From Salibacterium qingdaonense (GTDB taxonomy: Bacteria > Bacillota > Bacilli > Bacillales > Marinococcaceae): 64,000 nucleotides of DNA. Positions 40,941-50,219 of this stretch are shown piece by piece. Below the pieces are notes generated by a model, which worked only from the letters and a program-made list of their open reading frames with translations, did not search any database and was not told the DNA's origin. The translations under genes were made by a program, and so were the position numbers. The stretch lies in the NCBI RefSeq assembly GCF_900114715.1, contig NZ_FOTY01000001.1, positions 1 to 64,000 of the forward strand, written 5' to 3'. Every line of letters begins with the position of its first letter. Position 1 is the stretch's first letter.

Positions 40941-42251
40941 GTGAAAAAGGAATGCTCCAGTCTGACGTATAAGGCGCTTGCCGCTTTTTTTATTCCACTC
41001 GGTCTATCCTCCAGCTTGACTTCTCTAACCCATATTATTATTAACGGCACGCTGAGCAGAGCGGATAATGCAGCTTTCATTGTAGCTTGTTATGCCGTTG
41101 CCTTTTCGATGTTTGGTATTGTAGAAAAACCGATGATTGTATTCAGACAGACAAGTTCGGCTCTTGTCCGGGATAAAAGAACATTCCAACCGCTGTTTGT
41201 CGTATTCATCTACGTGACAGCCGTTATGATGGTACTTAGTATGATAATCAGCTTCACGCCGCTTGGAAGGTGGATGTTTATCCACCTTTTTAATGCGGAC
41301 GACGATATGGTGCGCACGATTTCGTTGACGTTTTTTGTGATCACGTTTGTGATTATTTTTTCAGGGATACGAGGTATTTACCAAGGCGTCATCATCCGGC
41401 ACCTCGAGACGAAATGGCTCACGATTGGAGTCATTGTAAGGGTTGCCGCCATGTTTCTCATTGCGTGGTGGTTTGTGGCAGCTGAAAACATCACGAGTAT
41501 GGCCGGTGCCGTCATCTTTTTGACAGGGATGTTTATCGAATGCGTCATTAGTGTATGGAAAGGACATACCATATTAAAAAATACTCCTGAGAGCGGGGGG
41601 ACATTGTATAAAAAAGAAATCATGCCGTTTTATCTTCCGATGGTCGTGTATTTCTTGTTTCAGACGATGCTGCAGCCGCTCGTTTATATGTTTCTGGCCC
41701 AGACAAGGGATATGGAACTTAGTATCGCTTCGTTTGCACTCGCATTTACGATTTCCCAGTTCATGCTCAGTTTTTTTATGTATACCCACCAAATTGTGCT
41801 ACAATTCTACCAAAGGGATCATTCCAAAGTATGGATGTTCACGATATTTCTGAGTGTGATTCCGGCATTATCGCTGCTTGCTGTGACACTTACACCGGCA
41901 GGGGGATGGTTCATGAACGTTGTAATGGGAGCTGACCCCGGTCTGGCTGGGCCGACGCTGATGGTGCTGCAGTTCTTCATTGTGAAGGTGCTTGTTTTTC
42001 CGTGGGTGGATTTTTTTAACGGATTTATTATGCTGGAACGGCGGACACCAAGAATGATGGTCAGCCAGACTGTTAATATCATCATAGTTTGTATCGTTCT
42101 CGCCTTTCTTGTAAACGCTTTCCCTGAGTGGAATGGAATAAGCGGAGCGGTAGCTGCTTCCATTGGAGAAATGGCAGGTTTGATCACGGTCATCTGTCTT
42201 GTCTACGTGCGAAAAAGCAGCAGTCAGCAAAAAATGTCCAGGGGCGTGTAA
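40941..42251 (+). CDS. MATE-like (MOP superfamily) membrane protein
   Basis: 436 residues with about twelve hydrophobic helices, GTG start 15 nt after the preceding gene. The overall pattern (ALAAFFIPLGLSSSLTSL at the start, GIRGIYQGVIIRHLETKWL mid-protein) resembles multi-antimicrobial extrusion / oligosaccharidyl-lipid flippase-like proteins of Bacilli. The substrate is unknown. It lies between the transporter and a sensor kinase gene, so it is part of the pectin operon. Confidence 0.7.
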   Translation: MKKECSSLTYKALAAFFIPLGLSSSLTSLTHIIINGTLSRADNAAFIVACYAVAFSMFGIVEKPMIVFRQTSSALVRDKRTFQPLFVVFIYVTAVMMVLSMIISFTPLGRWMFIHLFNADDDMVRTISLTFFVITFVIIFSGIRGIYQGVIIRHLETKWLTIGVIVRVAAMFLIAWWFVAAENITSMAGAVIFLTGMFIECVISVWKGHTILKNTPESGGTLYKKEIMPFYLPMVVYFLFQTMLQPLVYMFLAQTRDMELSIASFALAFTISQFMLSFFMYTHQIVLQFYQRDHSKVWMFTIFLSVIPALSLLAVTLTPAGGWFMNVVMGADPGLAGPTLMVLQFFIVKVLVFPWVDFFNGFIMLERRTPRMMVSQTVNIIIVCIVLAFLVNAFPEWNGISGAVAASIGEMAGLITVICLVYVRKSSSQQKMSRGV

Positions 42252-42271
42252 AGCCGATTGAAGGGGGGAGG

Positions 42272-44071
42272 ATGAGGATTAATACAGGCGGCTGGCGTAG
42301 GTTTTATCGATTGAAAACATGGCTGAAATTGTTTCACCCTACTAGTATTTTTAATCAGTTTACCAAGATTCGTAACAAACTGTTTTCGCTCACGTTTTTA
42401 TTAATGGCTGTATTCGGGGTGCTTGGACTTTTCATTTTTTATTTATTATCGGAGATTTATGAGAATAAGATTTATGAAGAAGCGGCGGGTAATCTTCATC
42501 TGGCTTCCAATGTGCTGGATAATGAGCTGAAAAACATGGAAGATTATTCATTTCAGATTGTTACGAATCCAACCATTCAACTCTATATGGAACAGCTGAA
42601 TGCAGGCAGTAATGGCTACAATTCCTACAGGATACGAATGGAGCTTTTGAACCGGCTGAATTTATATGTGAACCAGCAATCCTATATTTCCTCTATGATT
42701 ACGGTGGATGGGAATGGCAATATCATCAATGCTGGTTTTTCTCCGGATATTGATTTGAATATGGAGAAGTTGACGGAGCGGATTCAAGAAGCGGGAGGAG
42801 GACATGTGTGGAAGGGGTTTCCTGAGGAAGAGGTTCTCGTTTCCGCCCGGGAGATACGTAAAAAGGAAAATCTGTCTCTCGACCATCTTGGATATATGAT
42901 TACCATGATTGATCTGGAGGCAATGATTAACCGGACTCTTAATATTACGTCGGATAAAAGCTTTGTCATAGCAAATGAGAACAATATTCTTCATTCGGAT
43001 ACGTTTGAGGCAGACGCAATTGATACGTTTTTGGATGTATCCGGTACCGAGAATTATGCTGTCACCGATGTGGGGGAGGACGAATTTTTTGTTACGCATG
43101 AAACATCCCGTTATTATGATCTAACATACTATAATACACTTCCATTTGAAGATGTAGACAGTCAGAAAAGCTTAATTTATCAATTGATGGCCGGTTATAT
43201 GGTGCTGGTGGCCGTGATTGCGATTTTTATCAGCCGGCAGTCGGCCAAAGCTATTTCGAGACCGATCGAAGAGCTCACCAGACGGATGAAAAAAGTCCAG
43301 CAGGGCGAATTTGATCAGGTAGAGAACGAAGAGCCTGCTTATCTCCGGGACGAGATAGGGGATCTGCAGCGGAATTTTCATATTATGCTGAATAAAATCA
43401 ACGACCTGATCAAGGAGAACTATACAAAACAACTTGTCATTAAAGAAACAGAATATAAAGCGCTGCAGTCCCAGATTAATCCGCATTTTCTGTACAATAC
43501 ACTCGATTCCATTCATTGGATGGCAAAAATGAGGCAGGAGACACAAATTTCAAGTATGGCGGAAGCGCTGGGCAATATGATGCGCAATATTATCAGCAAA
43601 AAGAAGCCATTAATCCAGGTGGATGAGGAACTCGAAATTGTGGAGAACTACATTACCATCCAGAAGTTCCGTTACGGGGAACGGCTCCAATTTTCCCTGG
43701 ATCAGGAACCGGGAACCGGTGATTTAAACATTCCGAAACTTACCATTCAACCGATTGTAGAAAATGCTATTCAGCACGCACTGGAAGAAATGATGGAGCC
43801 ATGTACCATCCGGGTGGGAATTGTCCGGCAGGAGGAGGCACTGGCAGTCATTGTCCGTGACAGCGGTCCCGGCATTGATGAACAGAAGATCCGGCAGATT
43901 CATGAAGGGGTTGTGAAACCGAAAGGCTCCGGTATCGGTTTATATAATATCAACGAAAGGATTCATCTCATGTTTGGGGAAGATGGTGGTGTGACGATAG
44001 AGAACGCAGAAGAAGGAGGAACGGTGATTACGATTACACTGCCTTATATGAGGGGGGAGCAGGATGTATGA
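42272..44071 (+). CDS. YesM-like sensor histidine kinase
   Basis: 599 residues from ATG 42272 right behind AAGGGGGGAGG. Two membrane helices (about 35-60 and 305-325) flank an extracellular sensor domain; a HAMP domain follows (ISRPIEELTRRMKKVQQGEFD). The His_kinase domain has SQINPHFLYNTLDSIHWM with the phosphorylated His, and the ATP domain has RDSGPGID and GSGIGLYNINERI. YesM-type kinases sense pectin oligosaccharides or similar sugars. The stop overlaps the regulator gene by 8 nt. Confidence 0.93.
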   Translation: MRINTGGWRRFYRLKTWLKLFHPTSIFNQFTKIRNKLFSLTFLLMAVFGVLGLFIFYLLSEIYENKIYEEAAGNLHLASNVLDNELKNMEDYSFQIVTNPTIQLYMEQLNAGSNGYNSYRIRMELLNRLNLYVNQQSYISSMITVDGNGNIINAGFSPDIDLNMEKLTERIQEAGGGHVWKGFPEEEVLVSAREIRKKENLSLDHLGYMITMIDLEAMINRTLNITSDKSFVIANENNILHSDTFEADAIDTFLDVSGTENYAVTDVGEDEFFVTHETSRYYDLTYYNTLPFEDVDSQKSLIYQLMAGYMVLVAVIAIFISRQSAKAISRPIEELTRRMKKVQQGEFDQVENEEPAYLRDEIGDLQRNFHIMLNKINDLIKENYTKQLVIKETEYKALQSQINPHFLYNTLDSIHWMAKMRQETQISSMAEALGNMMRNIISKKKPLIQVDEELEIVENYITIQKFRYGERLQFSLDQEPGTGDLNIPKLTIQPIVENAIQHALEEMMEPCTIRVGIVRQEEALAVIVRDSGPGIDEQKIRQIHEGVVKPKGSGIGLYNINERIHLMFGEDGGVTIENAEEGGTVITITLPYMRGEQDV

Positions 44072-45617
44072 AGTAATGGTTGTTGACGATGAAACGTTCA
44101 TTCTTGAAGGTATCACGTCCATGGTGAACTGGGAGAAATGCGGCACGCGCGAACCGGTGAAAGCATTCAATGGTCAGATGGCATATGATTTGATTCAAAA
44201 AAACCCTCCGGATATTGTTTTGACGGATATTAAAATGCCCGGTTTAAACGGCATTGAACTCATTGAAAAAGTCCACGATACGTTTCCGGCTGTGCGGTTC
44301 ATTGTGCTTTCCGGGTACGATGAATTCGAATTTGCGAAAACAGCGATGAAATGCGGAGTGAAGCACTATCTGTTGAAGCCGAGTAATGAGGAGAAAATCG
44401 AGGAAGCGGTGGGGGAAGTTGTACAGGATCTCGATCAGGCTGGAGAAAAAGAAGCATTTATAGAAAATATGAGAGATCATCTGAATAACATTATCCCAAA
44501 AGCTAAAGAACAGTTTCTCCGTGAGTTTATCATCAACAAAAAATTTGATATTAAAGAATGGAGGTACTACCAGGAACTATTCGGCTTTGAAACACAGTGG
44601 AAATCGTTCCGCCTCATCGGTTTTGTCCTGGATGACAGTGTGGAATATGAATCACTGTTTATGCTGAAAGAAATGCTGAAGAACGAAATATCCGGGTGCC
44701 AGGACATTCTGCTTGCAACTATTATTTCCGAACGAATTGTCCTGCTCGTTGAAGACAGTGGTGTACAGACCCTTATTGATCATATCAAGAACGTGAAAGA
44801 AGACTGGAAAGCTCTGCAGCAATCCTCGTTTACCACGTCTGTAACGAGCACAGGCAGCATTACCGATCTGCATTTGCTTTATCAGGAAATTCTCGAAGGA
44901 TTATCCCACCGGTTTTATCTTGGTAGAGGAGGTATCGTGACGTCAGAGGATATAAAAGATGAAAACCACGAGTTTAAAGGACTGACGATGGATCACGAAT
45001 CCCTTCTTGTGGCTGTACGAAGCGGTAATCAGGAAGAAGCGTCGGAATACCTGGATTATTTTTTCCAGGCACTGAAAAAAGCCAGGTTTGATGTTCAGGT
45101 TGTCCGCTCGCACTGTCTGGAGTTATATATGTCGTTGATACGCCAGACCGACAGTGCCTCGATGGGACAGTTATTTGACCATGTAACGATGTTTCATACG
45201 TTCACAACTCTCCCGGAGATGGAGGAGTTTATGAAAGAAACCGCGGTAGGCATTGCAGCACAGAATTACAAGCATCAAAAACATACCCAGAATCAACTCG
45301 TTAAAGAAGTGATGAATTACGCAATAAAGCACTTGGATGACGAATCCCTCTCCATTTCCGGCATTGCTTCTGATGTGTTTTATATGAACTCGGATTATCT
45401 TGGAAAGTTGTTCAAAAAAGAGACAGGGGAGAAATTCTCTACGTATTTGATGAAAGAGCGGATGGAGAGAGCCAAAGGCCTTATGAATCAAACGGAAGAA
45501 GTGAAAATGTTCGAAGTTGCAGAAAAAGTAGGATTCGGCAACAATCCCCGTTATTTCAGCCAGGTCTTTAAAAAGCACACCGGGCACACCCCTTCTGAAT
45601 ATAAAAAGGAAGGTTGA
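44064..45617 (+). CDS. YesN-like response regulator with AraC DNA-binding domain
   Basis: 517 residues. A receiver domain (1-120) contains the acidic pocket VVDDE and the phospho-acceptor D55 (LTDIKMPGLNG), with K near 106 (LLKPSN). The C-terminal 100 residues are a double helix-turn-helix AraC domain (MNSDYLGKLFKKETGEKFSTY and GFGNNPRYFSQVFKKHTGHTP). It is the partner of the kinase gene it overlaps and probably activates the pectin operon. The middle (about 150-400) is the variable linker found in such regulators. Confidence 0.93.
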   Translation: MYEVMVVDDETFILEGITSMVNWEKCGTREPVKAFNGQMAYDLIQKNPPDIVLTDIKMPGLNGIELIEKVHDTFPAVRFIVLSGYDEFEFAKTAMKCGVKHYLLKPSNEEKIEEAVGEVVQDLDQAGEKEAFIENMRDHLNNIIPKAKEQFLREFIINKKFDIKEWRYYQELFGFETQWKSFRLIGFVLDDSVEYESLFMLKEMLKNEISGCQDILLATIISERIVLLVEDSGVQTLIDHIKNVKEDWKALQQSSFTTSVTSTGSITDLHLLYQEILEGLSHRFYLGRGGIVTSEDIKDENHEFKGLTMDHESLLVAVRSGNQEEASEYLDYFFQALKKARFDVQVVRSHCLELYMSLIRQTDSASMGQLFDHVTMFHTFTTLPEMEEFMKETAVGIAAQNYKHQKHTQNQLVKEVMNYAIKHLDDESLSISGIASDVFYMNSDYLGKLFKKETGEKFSTYLMKERMERAKGLMNQTEEVKMFEVAEKVGFGNNPRYFSQVFKKHTGHTPSEYKKEG

Positions 45618-45729
45618 AAAGCAGCTTCCGAAATTGAGAAACAAATGACTCTTTAATAAGACATGGGGCGTGAAAAAGTATACCATGGAACTATATAACC
45701 TTCGCGAGGGAAAGAAGGAGAGATTGGGT

Positions 45730-46806
45730 ATGATGAACCATTCGAACACCCTTCATTTTGAACCAGAACCAAAACCTGAAGCGGTCGTCGGACCTGGAGA
45801 GTTCAAAATCGCGGCAATAGGCCTTGAACACGGACACATTAATAATATGTGCGCGAAACTTGAACAGGCCGGTGCAGAAGTGAAATGGGTGTATGACTCA
45901 GATACGGAGAAATTGAAAGCGTTTCAGGAGAAGTTCCCACAGGCGCAGGCGGCATCTTACAAAGCGGAGATTCTGCAGGACGCGGAAGTACAGCTTGTGG
46001 CTGCAGCACCCATCACCTCCGAACGCGGAGATCTGGGGCTTGTTGTGCAGGACGCCGGCAAACACTTTTTCACCGCCAAGGCGCCGTTTACAACGATGGA
46101 ACAACTCGAACGGGCCAAAGCGAAAACGGAGGAAACAGGGCTGAAATGGGCGGTGAATTACAGTGAACGGGTCTCTGTGGAAAGCGCTGTTTTCGCTGAA
46201 CAGATTATCAACAAAGGAGCCATCGGCCGTGTCGTTCAGGTTATCGGCACCGGACCGCACCGGCTGAACGCACCCGCACGACCGGAATGGTTTTTCAAAA
46301 AAGATCAGTACGGCGGGATTTTGTGTGACATCGGGAGCCATCAGATTGAACAGTTTCTCACCTTTACCGGAGCCACAGATGCCAAAGTGCAGGCGAGCAG
46401 AACGGCCAATTACGTCAATAAAGATCATCCTGAAATGGAAGATTTCGGAGATGCCACACTGACAGGCGATAATGGAGCCGGGAATTATTTCCGCGTCGAC
46501 TGGCTGACCCCGGACGGTCTGCGTTCCTGGGGAGACGGACGTACCATCATTCTTGGCACGGAAGGTTTCATAGAATTACGGAAGAATATCGACATAACCA
46601 ACGATGAAAACGGAGAGCATCTATTTTTGGTGAATCAGCAGGGAGAAAAGCATTATTCCCTCGCAGGGAAAGTTGGTTTCCCTTACTACCACCATCTAAT
46701 TCTCGACTGTCTTGAACATACCGAACGTGCGATGACGCAGGAGCATGCGTTTAAAGCAGCGGAACTCTGCCTGACTGCTCAGGAAAAGGCGGTCCGGATG
46801 GAATAA
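45730..46806 (+). CDS. Gfo/Idh/MocA-family oxidoreductase
   Basis: 358 residues from ATG 45730 with AAGGAGAG upstream; a longer frame begins at GTG 45670. The Rossmann part starts KIAAIGLEHGHINNM, an unusual variant of GxGxxG where His and Asn replace the second glycine region. FTAKAPFTTMEQLERAK replaces the EKP motif. The C-terminal domain begins VIGTGPHRLNAPARPEWF. It lies 113 nt downstream of the response regulator and upstream of another family member, so all three such enzymes in this locus may act in sequence on a sugar acid. Confidence 0.85.
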   Translation: MMNHSNTLHFEPEPKPEAVVGPGEFKIAAIGLEHGHINNMCAKLEQAGAEVKWVYDSDTEKLKAFQEKFPQAQAASYKAEILQDAEVQLVAAAPITSERGDLGLVVQDAGKHFFTAKAPFTTMEQLERAKAKTEETGLKWAVNYSERVSVESAVFAEQIINKGAIGRVVQVIGTGPHRLNAPARPEWFFKKDQYGGILCDIGSHQIEQFLTFTGATDAKVQASRTANYVNKDHPEMEDFGDATLTGDNGAGNYFRVDWLTPDGLRSWGDGRTIILGTEGFIELRKNIDITNDENGEHLFLVNQQGEKHYSLAGKVGFPYYHHLILDCLEHTERAMTQEHAFKAAELCLTAQEKAVRME

Positions 46807-46822
46807 ATAGGAGGAGGAGCTT

Positions 46823-48019
46823 ATGGAACAATCGGTTTCGATCGTACTCGTCGGCATCGGCGGTTACGGCAACAATTATCTGAAAGTATTATGGGAAGAG
46901 TCCATGTTCAACCGGATTCAGGGCGTTGTGGATATTGCCCCGGAGAACAGCGACTATTATGAACAGTTAAAAGAGGCGGACGTTCCGGTATTTTCGTCGA
47001 TGGAAGCCTTCTATGAGAAGCATGAAGCGGATATGGCTGTTATTTCCACACCGATTCACTTTCATACCGCGCAGACGATATGCGCTCTGGAGAATGGAAG
47101 CCATGTGTTGTGTGAAAAGCCGATGACTCCTTCTCTGGAGGACGCAGAAACGATCATCCGTTTGAAAAAGGAGAAGAATGCGTTCGTGGCGGTCGGATTT
47201 GACTGGTCCTTCAGCCGGATTATCCAACAGGTGAAACAGGACGTTCTATCTGGAAGATTCGGCGAAGCCCGGCGCATGAAAACGCTCGCCCTCTGGCCGC
47301 GCACGGAAGCGTACTATGAACGGGCTTCCTGGGCCGGGAAAAAATACGCCGCCGACCGGACACCGATTTTCGACAGTGTTGTCAACAATGCCACGTCCCA
47401 CTTTCTTCATAACATGTTCTACATTCTCGGCTCGCGTGCTGAACGCAGTGCGCCTTTGAAGGAACTTACAGCGGAACTGTACCGTGCCAACGATATTGAA
47501 ACGTTTGATACGTGTGCATTAAAAGGCGAAACCGAAGGCGGCGTCCCGATATACTTTCTCGCATCCCACGCCGTTACAGAAGAGATTGGTCCGGTCATCC
47601 GCTATGAATTCGAACACGCCGTGTTGACGTACGTTCATCATGAGCAGGAGCTTAAGGCGGAGTTCACAGATGGTACGGTGGTGACGTACGGCAATCCGGA
47701 AAACGAACGGAGCTTCAAGCTGTACCACTGCATGGAAGCCGTGCAGGAGCAGCGGACCGAAACACTATGCGGTCCGGAAGCCGCGCTCAGCCACCTTCAT
47801 GCCATCAACGCCCTGCATGAATCGGTACCGGAAGCACAACGTTTCCCGGAAGAAATAGCGAAGTACGATCCAGATACCAGGCTGCATTACGTGGAAGGGC
47901 TGGATGAACTGCTGACGCAGTGCTACGAAGACTGGCAGCTTCCGAGTGAGAAAGGGGCAGCCTGGACCAGGCAGGGCCGCACGATTTCCATCCCGGCTAG
48001 CAGCCTTTCACAGACGTAA
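46823..48019 (+). CDS. Gfo/Idh/MocA-family oxidoreductase
   Basis: 398 residues, ATG 46823 with TAGGAGGAGGAG. The Rossmann motif VGIGGYGNNYLK (11-22) and the canonical LCEKPMTPSLEDAE (EKP) are present, and SWAGKKYAADRTPIFDSVVNNATSHFLHNM includes the family's catalytic-domain His. It is the last gene of the pectin operon, followed by a terminator. The substrate is unknown. Confidence 0.88.
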   Translation: MEQSVSIVLVGIGGYGNNYLKVLWEESMFNRIQGVVDIAPENSDYYEQLKEADVPVFSSMEAFYEKHEADMAVISTPIHFHTAQTICALENGSHVLCEKPMTPSLEDAETIIRLKKEKNAFVAVGFDWSFSRIIQQVKQDVLSGRFGEARRMKTLALWPRTEAYYERASWAGKKYAADRTPIFDSVVNNATSHFLHNMFYILGSRAERSAPLKELTAELYRANDIETFDTCALKGETEGGVPIYFLASHAVTEEIGPVIRYEFEHAVLTYVHHEQELKAEFTDGTVVTYGNPENERSFKLYHCMEAVQEQRTETLCGPEAALSHLHAINALHESVPEAQRFPEEIAKYDPDTRLHYVEGLDELLTQCYEDWQLPSEKGAAWTRQGRTISIPASSLSQT

Positions 48020-48043
48020 CAGGGGAAGAAATATATAGTATAA

Positions 48044-48090
48044 AAATATCCGAACAACGGCATTTGAGACCGCGTTCGGATATTTTTGTA
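48044..48090 (+). terminator. Terminator of the pectin operon
   Basis: AAATATCCGAAC (48044-48055) pairs with GTTCGGATATTT (48074-48085), 12 bp, followed by TTGT. Confidence 0.85.
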
Positions 48091-48170
48091 TGTGTTCGGC
48101 TTTTTTCGTGGAAGCATGTGCTTTCAGGTCTTGCAGAGTGTGTCATGAGGCACTTTTTCAAGTGACGGGC

Positions 48171-48285
48171 TGGACAAACGTCGTTATGCACCGGCTGTAG
48201 TTACGTTTGATCCGATGGGTTTCGTCGAAAACGTCATTATGAACCTGCCATGGTTGCGTTTGTCCCACATGAAACAGGGCAAACG
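48171..48285. repeat. Intergenic array D: 52-bp-spaced GGACAAACG inverted half-sites
   Basis: In the 359-nt gap before mqnB, left half-sites (GGACAAACGT) lie at 48172, 48225 (degenerate TCGAAAACG) and 48277 (GGGCAAACG). Right half-sites (ACGTTTGTCC type) end near 48213 (ACGTTTGATCC) and 48265 (GCGTTTGTCC). Left-to-left distances are 53 and 52 bp. Period and GGACA/TGTCC cores agree with arrays A-C, but the flanking sequence is different and pairs span about 41 bp. Confidence 0.6.
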
Positions 48286-48378
48286 TAACTATAACCGGTT
48301 TATGCTGCGACAGGACAGACAGAAGGATTCCGTGATAGGATAAAAGAACAGCCCATCAGCAGCAAAGGAGTTCACATC

Positions 48379-49026
48379 ATGGAAGAAGGAAAGATTCTCA
48401 TTGTCACGGCGGTGGACAAAGAAGCGGAAGTTATACATAAAGGATTAGAGAACGACCCACGGTTTGTCGTGGAAGCGGGGGGAGCCGGGATGGCGGAAGC
48501 AGCTGTCAGTACAGCATCCGCTCTGCAGAACGAAACGTACAAAGCTGTTATTAACGCAGGGATCGCGGGCGCTTTTCAGAACTCGGAAGGTATCGGATCC
48601 ATTGTGGCCGCCAGCGAAATTATTGCAGCGGAAGCAGGGGCGGAGGCACCGGATGGTTTTCTTTCGATGGAACACCTCGGTCTTGGAGCGTCCCGTTACC
48701 ACTGCGATCCGGCAATGGTAGAGCAGATGCGGGAGCAGGCGGAAAAAGCCGGCATGCATGCGTGCACCGGTCCGATTTTGACGACCATGACAGCAACCGG
48801 CACCCATGCCACCGCCGATAGGCTCCGCGATCGTTTTCCAGGCGCCCGGGCGGAAGCGATGGAAGGGTTCGGCGTAGCCGCTGCGACCCGCAGACAGAAT
48901 ATTCCTGTCTTTGAAGTGCGCGCTGTATCCAATGCTGTCGGCCCGCGCGACCGCGATAACTGGGACATCCCCGCAGCACTTGCAGCACTCGAACAGATGA
49001 GTCCGATTTTACGGGAGGTTTTTTAA
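48379..49026 (+). CDS. mqnB: Futalosine hydrolase
   Basis: 215 residues of the nucleoside phosphorylase fold. TAVDKEAEVI at the start, NAGIAGAF, and the ribose-binding EAMEGFGVAAA motif fit futalosine hydrolase, which releases hypoxanthine from futalosine in the alternative menaquinone pathway. ATG 48379 follows AAAGGAG. The next gene, mqnD, starts 1 nt after its stop. Hypoxanthine from this reaction could be reused or oxidised by the xanthine dehydrogenase encoded downstream. Confidence 0.92.
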   Translation: MEEGKILIVTAVDKEAEVIHKGLENDPRFVVEAGGAGMAEAAVSTASALQNETYKAVINAGIAGAFQNSEGIGSIVAASEIIAAEAGAEAPDGFLSMEHLGLGASRYHCDPAMVEQMREQAEKAGMHACTGPILTTMTATGTHATADRLRDRFPGARAEAMEGFGVAAATRRQNIPVFEVRAVSNAVGPRDRDNWDIPAALAALEQMSPILREVF

Positions 49027-49027
49027 T

Positions 49028-49867
49028 ATGAATATTGCTTTTTCCTCATGTCCAAATGATACATTTACATTCCATGCCCTTGTCCACGGCCTCGTCCCGG
49101 ATGCGCCGCCGGTGGAGGTGACGTATGCCGACATAGACCAGACAAACTACTGGGCTGCCAATCAGGAAGGGCCGGAAGTGATGAAAATATCCTTCGCTGC
49201 TCTGCCGTGGGTGCTCGATCATTACCGTCTTCTCTCCTGCGGCGGCGCCCTTGGAAGAGGGTGTGGTCCGCTTGTTTTGACGAAAGAAGATCAAAACGAT
49301 CCGCGGTTTCTGGAAGGAAAGACAGTGGCTGTTCCGAGCGACCGCTCAACGGCGTATCTGCTGTTTCGGCTCTGGACGGCGCAGAATCTGAACGAGGCGG
49401 TCGGCGACATCCGAATTATGCCGTTTGATGACATCATGCCCGCTGTCGAGCGCGGCGAGGTTGACGCCGGTCTGGTCATCCACGAAGCCCGTTTCACGTA
49501 TCACAATTACGGCCTCCATATGCTTCAGGATCTCGGAGAATGGTGGGAAACTGACACCGGTTTTCCGATTCCGCTCGGCGCCATTATCGCCCGGCGGTCA
49601 GTGGACCATCAAAAAGTGGAAGAATGGATCCGTGAATCCGTCGACCACGCCTGGGCGCATCCCGAAGATTCAAACGACTATGTCATGGAACATTCCCAGG
49701 AAATGGCGCCTGAGGTCGCGCAGCAGCACATCGATTTATACGTCAATGAATTTACAAGGAATCTCGGCGAAGACGGATGGGCAGCCGTCCGCGTCTTTCT
49801 TGAACGAGCCGCCGACGAAGGACTCGTCCCTGATTTCCCAAGAGAAGCATTGACGGAAAAAGAATAA
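49028..49867 (+). CDS. mqnD: 1,4-dihydroxy-6-naphthoate synthase
   Basis: 279 residues with the periplasmic-binding-like fold of MqnA/MqnD. FSSCPNDTFTFHALVHG (4-20), SCGGALGRGCGPLVL and the VIHEARFTYHNYGL segment with the catalytic His are diagnostic of MqnD, which converts cyclic dehypoxanthinyl futalosine to dihydroxynaphthoate. It is cotranscribed with mqnB. MqnA, MqnE and MqnC genes are not in the window. Confidence 0.93.
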   Translation: MNIAFSSCPNDTFTFHALVHGLVPDAPPVEVTYADIDQTNYWAANQEGPEVMKISFAALPWVLDHYRLLSCGGALGRGCGPLVLTKEDQNDPRFLEGKTVAVPSDRSTAYLLFRLWTAQNLNEAVGDIRIMPFDDIMPAVERGEVDAGLVIHEARFTYHNYGLHMLQDLGEWWETDTGFPIPLGAIIARRSVDHQKVEEWIRESVDHAWAHPEDSNDYVMEHSQEMAPEVAQQHIDLYVNEFTRNLGEDGWAAVRVFLERAADEGLVPDFPREALTEKE

Positions 49868-49874
49868 CCATATC

Positions 49875-49908
49875 AATCAGCATTCCAATACGGAGTGCTG
49901 ATTTTTTT
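49875..49908 (+). terminator. Terminator after mqnD
   Basis: AATCAGCATTCC pairs with GGAGTGCTGATT and is followed by seven T residues. Confidence 0.85.
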
Positions 49909-49915
49909 AAAATTT

Positions 49916-49936
49916 TATGTTAACTATTCTAACGTA
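49916..49936. promoter_or_regulatory. Dyad TATGTTA-N7-TAACGTA upstream of the ABC importer operon
   Basis: An imperfect palindrome (6 of 7 positions) just after the mqnD terminator and about 285 nt before the ATPase gene. A possible regulator site for the transport operon. Confidence 0.35.
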
Positions 49937-50051
49937 TATGAAAGTGAAACAAAGAACGAAGCCGAAAAAGTGTCAAAAGAAGCTGAAACAGAAAAAAACC
50001 TGTGGTAGAGGGACGGAGAAAGGAGACGGACGCGAGCCGTAATAAGTTAGA

Positions 50052-50087
50052 CGGAACAGACCTGTTTCGTCTGCTGTCTTTTTTTAC
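50052..50087 (+). terminator. Terminator in the leader of the ABC importer operon (possible attenuator)
   Basis: AGACGGAACA and TGTTTCGTCT form a 10-bp stem with a 4-nt loop, then GCTGTCTTTTTTT. It is upstream of the operon start at 50220 but well after the mqnD terminator, so it is not needed to end mqnD and may be an attenuator. Confidence 0.6.
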
Positions 50088-50219
50088 AAAAAAACTCCAG
50101 GTGTTCAGCCAATATATACAATGACGCTCCCGGGAGCAGGCCGTAAGATATAACTATCAAAACAAGAAGCACCAAGCCGGTACCGGGCTTAAAAAGGTGG
50201 CTGGAGGAAGGAGAATAAA

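Noticed and set aside
50100-50219. Purine or TPP riboswitch before the importer operon
   Set aside because: Conserved core sequences of these aptamers were looked for and not found; only an unassigned leader is reported.
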